From JACKBC01 sp041391125 (lineage in GTDB: Bacteria > Chloroflexota > Anaerolineae > Caldilineales > Caldilineaceae): a stretch of DNA of 64,000 bases. Under the pieces are notes generated by a model. The model did not search any database, was not told the origin of the DNA, and was given only the letters and a program-made list of their open reading frames with translations. Shown here piece after piece: positions 10,601 through 20,298 of this stretch. A program made the translations under genes and the position numbers. Where the stretch lies: contig JAWKON010000051.1 of NCBI GenBank assembly GCA_041391125.1, forward strand, positions 1-64,000. The letters are read 5' to 3'. Within the stretch, counting starts at the first letter, position 1. The number at the start of each line of letters is the position of its first letter.

Positions 10601-11279
10601 GTTACCCAAACTCTATACACTGTATCCAATCCTCAGCCCGGAAGCGGCTGTTACGGTTGGCAATCGTGTCGGAACCGAACATTACATCTTAAGCGTACTT
10701 GAGCCCCTGCCCCTGCCGAGATTGTATTGCCGCCAACCCTTACACCTAACGCCAATGGCTAGCGAAATATCACTCGCAAAGCCACAGGCGCTCCAACAGC
10801 CACTTACTCATTGTTCTATGATGATGATAATCAGGGCAACGATGGCGTTTCCATTGTTACTGAAGTACCAATTAGTCAGACAAGAGTAAACTGGGATACA
10901 AGTGCGGCCCCTGCAAGGAAGCTATTACGTTTATGCTTCTTTACTGGATGACCTGTTTAATGCGCCCGTCGCGGCCTACAGCAGTACGCCGGTAACTCTT
11001 GTTGATAACATAGCGCCAGACGCACCAACCGATCTAAGCGCAAGCAGTATCGGATCCACGGCGACGATAGTTTGGCAGCCAAGAATCGCCGGACGCGTAG
11101 CGGGCTATCACATCTATTATCGAGAACCAGATGGGAGGCCCAACCTTGTGAAAGATGTACCCGATGGTCAACAGAGCCGTTATGACCAGCGCGGCCTCTA
11201 TCTCAATGGGAGATTTCCATCAGCGCCTACGACATTAACGATAACGGAAGCGCTCGCAGTGCTGCCATAATAACTCGCG
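7615..11279 (+). pseudogene. Decayed large secreted multidomain protein
   Basis: From the ATG at 7615 a signal-peptide-like start (MFTRMKALFLITLPLF) leads into conserved extracellular segments lying in constantly changing frames. They are a jelly-roll-like domain with NYPNNLNSWAIYGPFDL (about 7800-8370); two carboxypeptidase-regulatory-like beta sandwiches, one reading ISGRISDTNNIPLAGVLVTL (about 8400-8880); long beta-rich segments (9373-9720 and 9894-10523); and a fibronectin type III domain (10970-11270, APDAPTDLSASSIGSTATIVW). A dozen or more frameshifts and several stops occur in 3.6 kb, far denser than anywhere else in the window. The ancestor was probably a cell-surface or secreted protein. 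The function is gone. Confidence 0.6.
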
Positions 11280-11589
11280 ATCCTCCTGAATGACACCTAC
11301 CTACCCTTGATTCTTCCCAAAGCAGCCCAGTTGTTACGCCGCAAAGCGCAATCGCCTTCGCATCCGGTGACCGTAGTTCGGGCCGGCGTCTACCTGATAA
11401 ACCCAGACGGCAGCAATTCCAGAAAGATCGCCGCGCTTTGATCGATATTACTTTCCACCAACGAATGCCCAATCCTGGTCACCAGACGGCGCGATGAAGT
11501 CGCCTTCTTCGCCACCACCCGCTCCGGAAGTGGGCGATATTCATTGTCCAAAGCGACGGCTCGAATGTTCGCAATTCAACCAATGCCAC

Positions 11590-12171
11590 GACTGGTATGG
11601 CAACCCAGCCTGGTCTCCAGCTGACAATGTACTCGCTTTTTAGCACCCACTCTTTGCGCCATTGCAACTCATCCCGATTGATAGTTCCAATTCTACACGC
11701 ATGGGGACATCCATCCATGATGCGGCCGGATTGGTCACCCAATGGGCAGCAGATCGTTTATGCTTCAACAATGCCACAAGATTGCGACAATTGCGCATTC
11801 GATATTTTTGTCATCAATCGAGACGGTACAGGGCTAACCCAATTGACCAACGACGAATGGATGAATTGGGACCCAGCCTGGTCGCCCAACGGCGCCACCA
11901 TTGCCTTTTCATCGGATCGCACGGCAACCGGGAAATCTATCTGATGGATAGCAATGGCGGCAACATGCGCCGGCTCACCAATAACGCGGCCAATGATGAT
12001 AGCCCAACTTGGTCGCCCGATAGCCAACAGATCGCCTTTACTTCGGACCGCGGCGGCAATTCCGATATCTTCATCATCAATGTTGATGGCTCCAATGAAC
12101 ACAACATCACGAATAGCCCCGCAGATGATTTGTGTCCCGCCTGGCATATCATGGCATCATCTGCGCCATAA
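11590..12171 (+). pseudogene. Broken TolB-like WD40/PD40 beta-propeller region
   Basis: Three consecutive PD40 blades are recognisable: WSPNGQQIVYAST..., AWSPNGATIAFSSDR..., and TWSPDSQQIAFTSDRGG with DIFIINVDGSNEHNITN. They lie in two frames, with the switch near 11940, and stop abruptly after a fourth 'DDLCPAWH'. Upstream, between 11280 and 11590, shreds in other frames look like an earlier blade. The blades probably formed the C-terminus of the secreted protein immediately upstream, as in other bacterial proteins that join fibronectin III domains and TolB propellers. A separate gene is the alternative. Truncation before a full propeller argues for a pseudogene. Confidence 0.6.
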
Positions 12172-12198
12172 ATATGTAGCTGCGCTATCGGCGGCCTT

Positions 12199-13566
12199 TT
12201 ATTGCGACCGCCGCCGATACCGCAACCACGTCGCCGTCGGCTTGTTGGCGCCCATCCCGCGCGCAATCCGCGGATTCGGCGTAATCAGCGCCACCTCAAA
12301 TTGCTGGAAGAGCAGCGCCACAATGACGCTGATCTCCATATTGGCAAAGTTCATGCCGGTGCATTTGTGCATGCCGCCGCCAAAGCCGATCATGGCGAAG
12401 CGGTGCTGTTTGTCCTCGGCCCGCTCAGGGCTAAAGCGCAGCGGATCAAAGCGCTCCGGCTCATCCCACAGGGCGGGCAGTTTGTGGCTCACCTCGGCGG
12501 CCACCTGCACCAACCAGCCCGCCGGAATGGTGTAATCGCCTACCGCAATCGGCTCATCCACCACGCGCATGGCCGTATCCGCCGAGGGCCTCATGCGCTC
12601 AATCTCTTTAGTCACCCACTGAATGTGCTCTAATTGGGCATAGACGCGGTGATCAAAAAGCTGGCCGGGCGTCAAATACGCGTCAATTTCGGCGCGCACC
12701 AACTGCAAATAATCAGGATTTTGCAGCAGGTGAATGATGCTCCATGCGCCCTGACCGGTGGTCGTTTCGTGGCCGGCCCACATGAGCGCAATGAGCAGAT
12801 TCATGATCATCGTGTCGTCAAAGTCGCCATAGATTTCCAGCGCTTTGTTGATGATGTCCTGAAAGAGGTCGTCATATTGGGCGGCGTGCTGCTTGCGCTC
12901 CTGAATAATCGGCTGCAGGATGGCCAACATGCGCGCTTTGGCGCGGTCGCGGCGGCGGAATTTGGGCAGCGGCCAGTGCGGCGGCAGCAGTACGTCCAGG
13001 CCGCCATTCACATCTTCGTACAATTCCCAGAACTCGCCGCCAATCTGTTCATTGACGGCGCGCCCCAAAAATGAATTGCCCGCCACCCGTTTGACCAGCC
13101 GGTTGGTGACGCCGGTCAGTTCAATCTCGCCGGCATTGCCCCAGCTATCCAGTTCCGCCTGCACCTCCTCCTGCGTCACCTGCAAATATTGGGCCATCTT
13201 TTGGCGGCGGAACATCTCCTGCACAATCTGCCGCTGCTGCAGATATTCCTCATGCGGCCCCAGAAAGAGCGCTTCGCCAAACATGGCCCTGAGAAAGCGA
13301 TAGGGCTTGCTGATGTTGAGCGCCTTGTCGGTCTCGGTGTAGAAGATTTGACTGAATTCCGGCCCGATGACCACCGCCACCGGCTGCTGCACCAGCTTGA
13401 TCGCAAAGACCGCGCCATGCTCAGCGTAACCGCGCTGGAAAATTGCCAACCGGTCGCGTTGAAAGGCCAGCGCGTGGCCCAAGAACGGCAGCGCGCCGGC
13501 AAGCATGGGTGGCTGCGCTTTGGCAGCCAAATGGACGGGTTGATGAATGTTAAGCGTTTCTTGCAT
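12199..13566 (-). CDS. Cytochrome P450
   Basis: An intact 455-residue heme monooxygenase. The I-helix motif AGHETT lies near residue 262, the K-helix ExxR as EIER near 318, and the heme-binding loop FGGGMHKCTG near 395-404 with its cysteine ligand. There is no membrane anchor, so it is a soluble bacterial P450; it resembles the CYP51/CYP120-like soluble groups in general shape, but its substrate cannot be predicted. The start at 13566 was chosen because AAGGAAA lies 8 bases before it; the frame continues upstream without similarity. No ferredoxin or reductase partner is adjacent; the nearest iron-sulfur protein is the Rieske protein at 34 kb. It is transcribed divergently from the esterase gene at 13764. 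Confidence 0.92.
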   Translation of the reverse strand: MQETLNIHQPVHLAAKAQPPMLAGALPFLGHALAFQRDRLAIFQRGYAEHGAVFAIKLVQQPVAVVIGPEFSQIFYTETDKALNISKPYRFLRAMFGEALFLGPHEEYLQQRQIVQEMFRRQKMAQYLQVTQEEVQAELDSWGNAGEIELTGVTNRLVKRVAGNSFLGRAVNEQIGGEFWELYEDVNGGLDVLLPPHWPLPKFRRRDRAKARMLAILQPIIQERKQHAAQYDDLFQDIINKALEIYGDFDDTMIMNLLIALMWAGHETTTGQGAWSIIHLLQNPDYLQLVRAEIDAYLTPGQLFDHRVYAQLEHIQWVTKEIERMRPSADTAMRVVDEPIAVGDYTIPAGWLVQVAAEVSHKLPALWDEPERFDPLRFSPERAEDKQHRFAMIGFGGGMHKCTGMNFANMEISVIVALLFQQFEVALITPNPRIARGMGANKPTATWLRYRRRSQ

Positions 13567-13763
13567 GTAAAATTTCCTTGAACCCATTAACATTAAATTA
13601 ATGGGGGCATTCTGCCTCATCTTTAACGCATTGGCAAAATGAAACACACTTCCCGCTGCCCAATCTTGCGCGTTGCTTCCGGGCGACGTAAACTAGCGCG
13701 GCGCCTTTGCACCGAGTTTCAGGATGACCGTTCAATTTAACAATCAATAAAGGAGTTTCAACC

Positions 13764-14967
13764 ATGCGTCGTTATGTTTTCCCACCCCACTTACGACTGC
13801 TCAACCTGCTACCCATCCTGCTGCTCACGAGTCTCTATTTCCCCACTGCACCCATTTACGCCGCGCGTTCCCCCTCCGTCATCACCGCTCCGCACATGGC
13901 CTGCGACCCCGAAGGCGAGCTAAACAGCGGCGCCCGCTATGTCATTTGTATGCCGGTATTTGGGCCCAATGGCGAAAGCCTTGATGATCTCGCTGCACCA
14001 ATATATTGCCCCAAGAGCCGCTGGCCCCGCAAACCACGCTGCCCGACGGCACGTCGATTCCAGACACGGTGGGGCTGCTGGGCTACACCTTTGCCGCCAC
14101 CAGCATGCGCACCAACGGGCTCAATGTGAAAGATGGCATTCAAGACATTGTGGATCTGATCAATGAATATGTAGCGCAAAAGGGCCAGCCGGACCGCATC
14201 TATCTGCTGGGCGTATCGCAAGGCGCCCTCACCGCCACGCTGGTGGCCGAGCAGCACCCGGAGCTGATCAGCGGCGCGCTGGCCGCTTGCGGACCGTATG
14301 GTGATTTTCAGCGCGAGGCGGACTATTTGACCGACTTCCGCGTGCTTTTCGACTACTTCTTCCCCGACGCTATTGCTGCCCAGCCCTATCGAGATTCCGC
14401 AAGTGATTAACGATTGGGATAACCGCTTTGCCACTAAGATCAAACCAGTCATCGATGATGCGGCCAACGCCACCCTGCTCGACGAACTGTTCGCCGTCAG
14501 CGGCGCCGCCTTTGATGCCAATACGGCCGGCTCCCAGCAGCAGGTGGTCGAAGATGTGCTTTGGTACAACGTGGTCGGCACCAACGACTCGATTGCCAAA
14601 CTGGGCGGCCAACCCTACGACAACCGCAACACCAACTACAGCGGCTCCAGCGATGATGCAGCGCTCAACGCCGGCGTTGAGCGTTTTGATGGCGAAATCG
14701 CCGCCCGTGAAGAGATCACCAGCTTTTACCAGACCACCGGCCGGTGTTGAAACCCGTGGTCACCATGCACAACACTGCCGACCCCGTGGCGCCTTACTGG
14801 CACGCCGGGCTGCTGGCCAAAAAATCGCCACTGCCGGCAGCGAAGCTCTCTATGATCACGTGGCGGTCGATAGTTTTGGCCACTGCAACTTTAACCAATT
14901 GGAACTGATCGGCGCTTTCAATCGTCTGGTGGAATTGGCGGACTGGCCGCCGCCGCCAAGTCGATGA
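13764..14967 (+). pseudogene. Secreted alpha/beta hydrolase (esterase/lipase-like), frameshifted
   Basis: AAGGAG precedes the ATG at 13764, which starts a clear signal peptide (LLPILLLTSLYFPTAPIYA). The remaining sequence is a continuous alpha/beta hydrolase spread over three or four frames. The segment at 14006-14410 includes the nucleophile elbow GVSQGA. The segment 14373-14750 supplies the cap and middle. The segment at about 14755-14967 holds TADPVAPYWHA (acid residue) and SFGHCNF (catalytic histidine). All triad elements survive, so the breaks near 13975, 14390 and 14750 could be sequencing indels rather than decay. If so, it is an exported hydrolase of about 400 residues with unknown substrate. 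Confidence 0.65.
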
Positions 14968-14995
14968 ATTATTTGCCGATTGTGCATAAGTAGGG

Positions 14996-15050
14996 ATTGG
15001 GGGAAGGGGATTGGGGATTGGGACGAAAGCGCCCCTTCCCCTTCTGGCAA
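14996..15050. repeat. Purine-rich intergenic dyad (gggattggg motif)
   Basis: Three tandem imperfect copies of 'ggggattggg' are followed by their partial complement 'ccccttcccc', just upstream of the antitoxin gene. It shows the same build plan as the other intergenic dyads but with its own motif. Confidence 0.45.
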
Positions 15051-15091
15051 CGTTTTCGCGCAAGACGTTCAAATAACTAGGAGGCAACTAC

Positions 15092-15343
15092 ATGTTATCG
15101 ACAGTTGAAGGGATTTATCGAGACGGGGCCATTGTGTTGCTCGAAATCCCGAAGAACATTGTTGAAGAAACTCCAGTAATCGTTACATTTCTCCAGTCTG
15201 GCCATGTTGATCTAGCTCAACGTGGTATTGATGCTGCTCAGGCTGCCGAACTACGAGCACGCCTGGCTACCTTCAGCGCAGATTGGGATCAGCCAGAAAT
15301 GGATATTTACGATCACTATGAATCAGCCAAATCGACATTATAA
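15092..15343 (+). CDS. Putative antitoxin of a MazEF/PemIK-like pair
   Basis: An 83-residue acidic protein starting MLSTVEGIYRDGAIVLLEIP, a short beta hairpin often found in small proteins encoded directly before MazF/PemK toxins. The C-terminal part is acidic and probably disordered, suiting toxin binding. A strong AGGAGG lies 9 bases before the ATG. Its last 26 bases overlap the start of the toxin gene, the usual arrangement for coupled antitoxin-toxin translation. The N-terminal fold probably contacts DNA for autoregulation, but this is inference. The family itself is poorly named, so the assignment rests on neighbourhood and size. Confidence 0.7.
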   Translation: MLSTVEGIYRDGAIVLLEIPKNIVEETPVIVTFLQSGHVDLAQRGIDAAQAAELRARLATFSADWDQPEMDIYDHYESAKSTL

Positions 15344-15680
15344 ACGCGGTGACGTTATCCTTGTGCTTTTTCCAAACTCTGATTTAATCAGTGCAAAACG
15401 TCGTCCGGCCCTCGTTGTTCAGAATGATAATCTTCACACCGGGATTCAGCAGGTCATAGTTGCCATGATCACAAGCCAAATGTTTCGCGCCAATCATCCG
15501 AGCCGAATTACGGTCCGATTGAACACAGACGAAGGCAAGCGGTCTGGCTTACTGACCGATTCAGTTGTGATGACTGATAATTTGGCGACTACTCTTGAAT
15601 CGGCAATAGATCGTAGCATCGGTGACATGAAAATAGACGCGATTGATATAGCGTTGAAGCATACACTTGGAATTCGCTAG
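15318..15680 (+). CDS. MazF/PemK-type endoribonuclease toxin
   Basis: A 120-residue protein beginning HYKRGDVILVLFPNSDL, then KRRPALVVQND and VIVAMITSQ. This is the conserved order of PemK/MazF toxins, whose arginine and threonine/serine in these strands form the RNA-cleaving site. These enzymes cut mRNA or other RNAs when the antitoxin is degraded. The start at 15318 overlaps the antitoxin gene by 26 bases. The stop codon is 3 bases before the GTG of the penicillin-binding protein, so all three genes may share a transcript. Family assignment is firm. Cleavage specificity is unknown. Confidence 0.85.
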   Translation: MNQPNRHYKRGDVILVLFPNSDLISAKRRPALVVQNDNLHTGIQQVIVAMITSQMFRANHPSRITVRLNTDEGKRSGLLTDSVVMTDNLATTLESAIDRSIGDMKIDAIDIALKHTLGIR

Positions 15681-15683
15681 CCC

Positions 15684-18600
15684 GTGGATCAATTTGAACT
15701 CATACCAAAAAACAGACGCGCGCCGCGCGCTTCACAGCCCTTGACGCGCGGCGGCACATTTGGCCGCGGCGTGATCAGCGGTCTCTTTGCTTTTATTGCG
15801 CTGGCCGCCTTTGGGCTGGGCATGTTGCTCATTGGCTATGTGTATGTCGTCAACCTGGGCGAAGGGCTGCCCACGCCCGACCAGTTGGCCAAGCGCGCCA
15901 CCCAGTTCCAAAGCATCCGCATTTTCGACCGCGACGGCGGGCTGCTCAACGAGCGGCTGGGCGCCGACGAAGGCGGGCGCGAAGGACGGCGCACCGCCGT
16001 GCCGCTGTCGCGCATTGCCCTCTTTCTGCAGCAGGCAACCATTGCCACCGAAGACGCCAACTTCCGCAACCACCAGGGCGTGGACCCGGTGGCGCTGCTG
16101 CGCGCGCTCTACTATGCCGTGACCGAACGCGCCATTGTCTCCGGCGCCTCCACCATTCCGCAGCAATTGGTCAAAATGGTGCTGCTGTCGCCCGAACAGA
16201 CCATGACGCGCAAGATTCGCGAAGCCATTCTGGCCACCGAAGTCAGCCGTCTTTATAACAAAGAAGAGATTCTGACTTTCTATCTCAATGAACTCTATTA
16301 CGGCAACCTGGCCTATGGCGCCGAGGCCGCCGCCCAAACCTATTTCAACAAAGACGTGGCCGATCTCACGCTGGGCGAGGCCGCGCTGCTGGCCGGTCTG
16401 CCCCAGTTGCCCGCTGTTTATGACCCCTACACCGCCCCCGACCGCGCCAAAAAGCGCCAGGGCGTGGTGCTCAGCCTCATGGTGGAGCAAGGCTATATCT
16501 CGCAGCCGCAGGCCGATGCAGCCTGGCTGGAGCCGCTCCAATACACGCCCATCAGCTTTGATCTCAAGTCCCCCCACTTTACGCTGACCGTGCGTCAAGA
16601 ATTGGAAGTGCTGCTGCCCCAACTGCTGGGCGCCGAATCGGGCGACATCAACAAGCTGGGGCTGGAAGTCGTCACCACGCTGGACCCGCGCAAGCAAGAA
16701 GAAGCCGAGCGCACGGTGGCCCAAGTGGTCGGTGGACTGGCCGCCAACAACGCCTCCAATGGCGCATTGGTTTCCATCGACCCACGCACGGGCGAAGTGC
16801 TGGCGTTGGTGGGCAGCGCCGACTTTAATAATGTGGAGATCTCCGGCCAGGTCAACATGGCGCTGGCCCCGCGCCAGCCCGGCAGTTCCATCAAGCCGCT
16901 AGTCTATCTCAGCACTTTTGAACAGCCCGACGTACCGGTCGAGCAGCGCTGGACGCCCGGCTCGCTGGTGGCCGACATCGAGGAAGATTTCCCCGACGGC
17001 GCCAACCCGCCCTATCGCCCCACCAATTACGATGGCCGCGAACACGGCGTGATCACCGTGCGCGACGCCCTGGCCAGCAGCTTCAACATTCCCGCCGTGC
17101 GCGCGCTGCAAAAGACCGGCCTGCCCAACTTCATCAATCTGGCCCAGCGCCTGGGCATCACCACGCTGACCCGACCCGACTACGGTCTGAGCCTGAGCCT
17201 GGGCGCCGGTGAAATCCCGCTCATCGAGATGACCGGCGCTTTTGCCGCCCTGGCCAACCAGGGGCGCTATCTGCCGCCCGTCACCATTCGTGAGATTCGC
17301 TACAGCAACCCGCCCGCCGGCGTCGACCCGATCATTTGTCAGATCGGTTCCGAAAAACCGTGTGGCCCGCAACTGCCGCCCGAAGGCGTGCAGGTCGTCA
17401 GCCCGGTGGATGCCTATTTGATCACCAGCATCCTCAGCGACAACGAGGCGCGCACGCCCGTCTTTGGCGCCAATTCGGCGCTGCGGCTGGTCGCCCCCAA
17501 TGGACAGGAGCGTCCCGCCGCCGTCAAAACCGGCACCACCAACGACGTGCGCGATGCGTTGACCATTGGCTACACGCCGCAACTGGCCACCGGCGTTTGG
17601 GTGGGCAACAGCGACAACTCGCCCATGATCAACCTCTCCGGCGTGGGCGGCGCCGCTCCCATCTGGAACCGCTACATGACCGCCGCACTGGCCGCTGAAG
17701 CACCGCAGCCCTTTGTCATGCCCCCGGCGTGCGCGAAGTGGAAGTCTGCGCCGACACGGGGACGCAGCCCAGTTCGGCCTGCCCGCGCATCGCCGCCTGC
17801 CCTTTGCCGAAGACCGGCTGCCGCTGCCGCCCGAAAAAGATATGTATCAAAAAGTGCGGCTGGACAAAAATTCGGGCCAACTGGCCACCGATCTGACGCC
17901 GCAGGATGCTATTGAGGAAAAGGTCTTCAAAATCTATCCCGAGCCCTATCGCAAATGGGCCGCAGAGCACGGCATTGCCCAACCGCCCAGCAACGGCGGC
18001 CAAGCCTCCACCTCCCAGCCCGAACTCTTTATCCGCCAACCGGTGGAGGGCGAAACGGTGTGGGGCGTGCTGGCCGTCATCGGCACGGCTAACGTACCCA
18101 ACTTTGCCAGCTATGAGCTGCAATATGGCGTCAGCCATGACCCGGGCGCCTTTAGCCCGCCCATTGCGCCACCCTCCGGCGCGCCGGTCATCGATGGCGT
18201 GCTGGGCCAGTGGGATGTGACCGGATTGGGCGACGGTCCGCACACGCTACGTCTGCTGGTGCGCGACCAGGCCGGCGCCCAATTTGAAAGTCGCGTGCGC
18301 GTCTTCATCGCCCGCCCCACGGCCACCGTGGAGCCATCTCCCACCTGGACGCCGCCCGCCACGCTGACGCCGACGGAAACGCCGCTGCTGCCCACGGAAA
18401 CACCCACGCTGCCCCCCGCCGAGTTGCCAACGGCGACCCCCACGGCTGTGATTGCCGCGCCGACCGATACGCCCGTCGTCGTCCCAACGGAGACGCCCAC
18501 TGCCGCGCCCGTCGAGCTGCCGACCGACACACCGACGCCACCGCCCGTTGAAATCGCGCCGACCGACACGCCGGACCCGTTTGGCCCCACACCCACCTGG

Positions 18601-18708
18601 ACGCCGGAAGTGCAGTCATCCGAATTGGAAACCGAGCCGCCCATTACCGGCACCGAATCGATTACGCAGCCGCTGGGGCTGACGGTGACCGATGTGGTTA
18701 CGCAATAG
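15684..18708 (+). CDS. Class A penicillin-binding protein (PBP1A-like glycosyltransferase/transpeptidase), two frameshifts
   Basis: A bifunctional peptidoglycan synthase. A short cytosolic tail and one membrane helix (about residues 30-55) precede the GT51 domain (TIATEDANFRNHQGVDP and GASTIPQQLVK) and the transpeptidase domain with SSIK at 401-404, an SFN motif and KTGTT near 615. Near 17720 a C run appears one base short; the frame reading PGVREVEVCADTGTQPSSAC takes over, and a second shift near 17790 leads into PEKDMYQKVRLDKNSG. The frame then runs to 18708. The extracellular tail is about 120 residues of PTETP-like repeats, a common Chloroflexota linker. The first frame alone ends at 17915. 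GTG was chosen as start because it directly follows the toxin stop. Confidence 0.85.
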
Positions 18709-18752
18709 CACTATTGTTGACAACGTTAGCGCCCGTTGCGTCTTTTGCGCCT

Positions 18753-18804
18753 CTTGCGTTAAAAATCCCTCCAACTTGCATTCCTGATAGGGGTGAAATA
18801 TACT
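18753..18804 (+). promoter_or_regulatory. Sigma70-type promoter with upstream box for the DUF433/DUF5615 pair
   Basis: TTGCAT (18776-18781) and TATACT (18799-18804) are separated by exactly 17 bases. The 14-base box CTTGCGTTAAAAAT lies at 18753-18766. The same box and spacing recur at 19606-19659. Confidence 0.6.
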
Positions 18805-18855
18805 GATCGCGAGGCGTTTTAGAGATAGCAATACGGGTTAAATTGGGAGTGCGAT

Positions 18856-19149
18856 ATGAGTAATACAATACAACAAGAAATTGTCGGGAATGAAATTTAT
18901 GCATACTACCCTTTGGGTAAATATGTTGTGCGGGCGCCCGGCATATGTGGTGGTCGTCCAACCTTCAAATATACCCGAATTGAAGTTGGCTTTATTCTGA
19001 ATCGGCTCATGCAGGGCAAGTCAATTGATTATATCGTGGAGGCTTACGCAGACTCGAATCTGTCTCACGCGGCCATTCAAGAGGCGCTTTTTCTGGCCAA
19101 TGCCGCCTTTATGGCGCTGCCTGAAGTGTCGCAACCGCTTGCAGCCTGA
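18856..19149 (+). CDS. DUF433 domain protein, putative antitoxin
   Basis: A 97-residue protein whose core VRAPGICGGRPTFKYTRIEV plus the following helices matches DUF433, a small winged-helix/HTH-like domain. In DUF433 proteins the 'P.i.GgRp.i..tRi.V' signature precedes a DNA-binding unit. GGGAG lies before the ATG. The next gene starts 2 bases after the stop and encodes a DUF5615 PIN-like protein, its standard partner. By this context DUF433 is the antitoxin and autoregulator. A good sigma70 promoter sits 50 bases upstream. Confidence 0.82.
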   Translation: MSNTIQQEIVGNEIYAYYPLGKYVVRAPGICGGRPTFKYTRIEVGFILNRLMQGKSIDYIVEAYADSNLSHAAIQEALFLANAAFMALPEVSQPLAA

Positions 19150-19151
19150 TT

Positions 19152-19553
19152 ATGATTGTGCTGGACGAGCAACTAAAGGATCAGTATTTGATTGCTGAGA
19201 TCGCAGCCTGGTATCCAGGCACGGTGACACACATCCAAGCCTTGCGTCCAAACACGGTCATAAAGGATGACAATATTGCGACTGTGTTGTTTAGTGCTCG
19301 GACTCCTACCTTTGTTACCATCAATGTCAATGACTTTTGGCAGAAGATGCACCCTCATTCTGGTTATGCCATCATTGCTATTGATCTTGCCCAAAACGCC
19401 GTAGAAAGTTTACCCAATCAATTGCGCGAGCTTTTATCCCATCCCGCCCTGCGAACTCACAATCTTCGCATGGGCAAAGTTATCCGTGTCCAGCCCAATC
19501 AGGTGCGATATTATACCCGTGACCGGCGCGTACGATTCCTAAACGTGGACTAA
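19152..19553 (+). CDS. DUF5615 PIN-like protein, putative toxin
   Basis: A 133-residue protein starting MIVLDEQL, with NVNDFW and YAIIAIDL in later strands. The acidic residues in these positions fit a reduced PIN (nuclease) fold as in DUF5615 (Mut7-C-like) proteins. It starts 2 bases after the DUF433 gene, so the two form an operon. Such pairs are regarded as type II toxin-antitoxin modules from genomic context; nuclease activity has little experimental backing. The usual fourth acidic residue is not obvious, so the activity is uncertain. No hairpin terminator follows; the next element is a second copy of the promoter box. Confidence 0.75.
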   Translation: MIVLDEQLKDQYLIAEIAAWYPGTVTHIQALRPNTVIKDDNIATVLFSARTPTFVTINVNDFWQKMHPHSGYAIIAIDLAQNAVESLPNQLRELLSHPALRTHNLRMGKVIRVQPNQVRYYTRDRRVRFLNVD

Positions 19554-19605
19554 TACTCCGGCGCGCGTTCAGCGAGAGTCGCCTTATTCCGCGGCTATTG
19601 TACTG

Positions 19606-19659
19606 CTTGCGTTAAAAATAAGCTCTGAACTTGCGCTCCCAATATGGCTGGGCTATACT
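19606..19659 (+). promoter_or_regulatory. Second copy of the promoter plus upstream box
   Basis: CTTGCGTTAAAAAT (19606-19619), TTGCGC (19631-19636), a 17-base spacer and TATACT (19654-19659) repeat the arrangement at 18753-18804. It drives the Thr-rich membrane protein gene. Confidence 0.6.
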
Positions 19660-19721
19660 TTGGGCATAGGCAACTTAAATCAAAAATCATCCAAAACAAA
19701 ACGAGCAGAAGGTTCAAAATA

Positions 19722-20129
19722 ATGGAGCAAAACAGATTAATCCGCATTGGCGGACCCGTGCTGGCAGCAATTATTCTCATCTACTTTCTCAACGGCGCCA
19801 TCCAGAAATTTAACCAGGATCGGGCGACGATGGCCGAAGAATTTGCCATTGAGTTGGAAGAATCGGGCGGCGAAGCCGGCGCCACAGCCGAAATGACGGG
19901 GACGGCGGAGATTACCGGCACATCTGAAATTACGGGCGACGCCGCCATCACAGCCACCGCCGACGTGACCACCACCGAAGCAAACACCGATACCGAAACG
20001 GCTGGTGATGCAGCAGCCACCACAGAAATGACCGGCACGGCTGAGATCACGGCCACCACCGAAATCACCGGCGCCACTGAAATTACGGCTACCGAAGAGA
20101 TCACCAGTTCCACCACCGTAACCGAATAG
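19722..20129 (+). CDS. Membrane-anchored Thr/Glu-rich repeat protein of unknown function
   Basis: A 135-residue protein with one N-terminal membrane helix (GGPVLAAIILIYFLNGAI) and a hydrophilic helix, followed by about 90 residues built almost only of T, A, E, I and G. The unit is roughly TGTAEIT/TATTEIT, repeated ten or more times. No known domain is recognised. The positive N-terminus suggests N-in orientation, with the repeat tail outside the membrane. AGAAGG precedes the ATG at 19722. It has its own good promoter and a strong terminator, so it is a single-gene unit. A surface spacer or glycosylated stalk is possible from composition alone; that is speculation. Confidence 0.7.
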   Translation: MEQNRLIRIGGPVLAAIILIYFLNGAIQKFNQDRATMAEEFAIELEESGGEAGATAEMTGTAEITGTSEITGDAAITATADVTTTEANTDTETAGDAAATTEMTGTAEITATTEITGATEITATEEITSSTTVTE

Positions 20130-20220
20130 TCGATATGCAATAACGTGCCGGGCATGGTGTAAGGTCGTCTACCGACCCAAGCGGTCCAAAGTAGTATAAT
20201 CATAAATAGAAATTTCATGG

Positions 20221-20255
20221 AAGGCGGTTTGAGCAAAAATCAGACCGCCTTTTTG
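20221..20255 (+). terminator. Rho-independent terminator after the Thr-rich protein gene
   Basis: AAGGCGGTTTGA pairs imperfectly with TCAGACCGCCTT around a short A-rich loop and is followed by TTTTTG. Stem, loop and T-run fit an intrinsic terminator. Confidence 0.75.
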
Positions 20256-20298
20256 TTCATATAAACTTTCCCATGCCGTTCAATGCGCGCTGCGTACT

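Noticed and set aside
15732..16724. Leftward 330-codon frame opposite the penicillin-binding protein
   Set aside because: The opposite strand carries all PBP motifs; this frame is His/Gly/Gln-rich and exists only because of GC-rich third codon positions.
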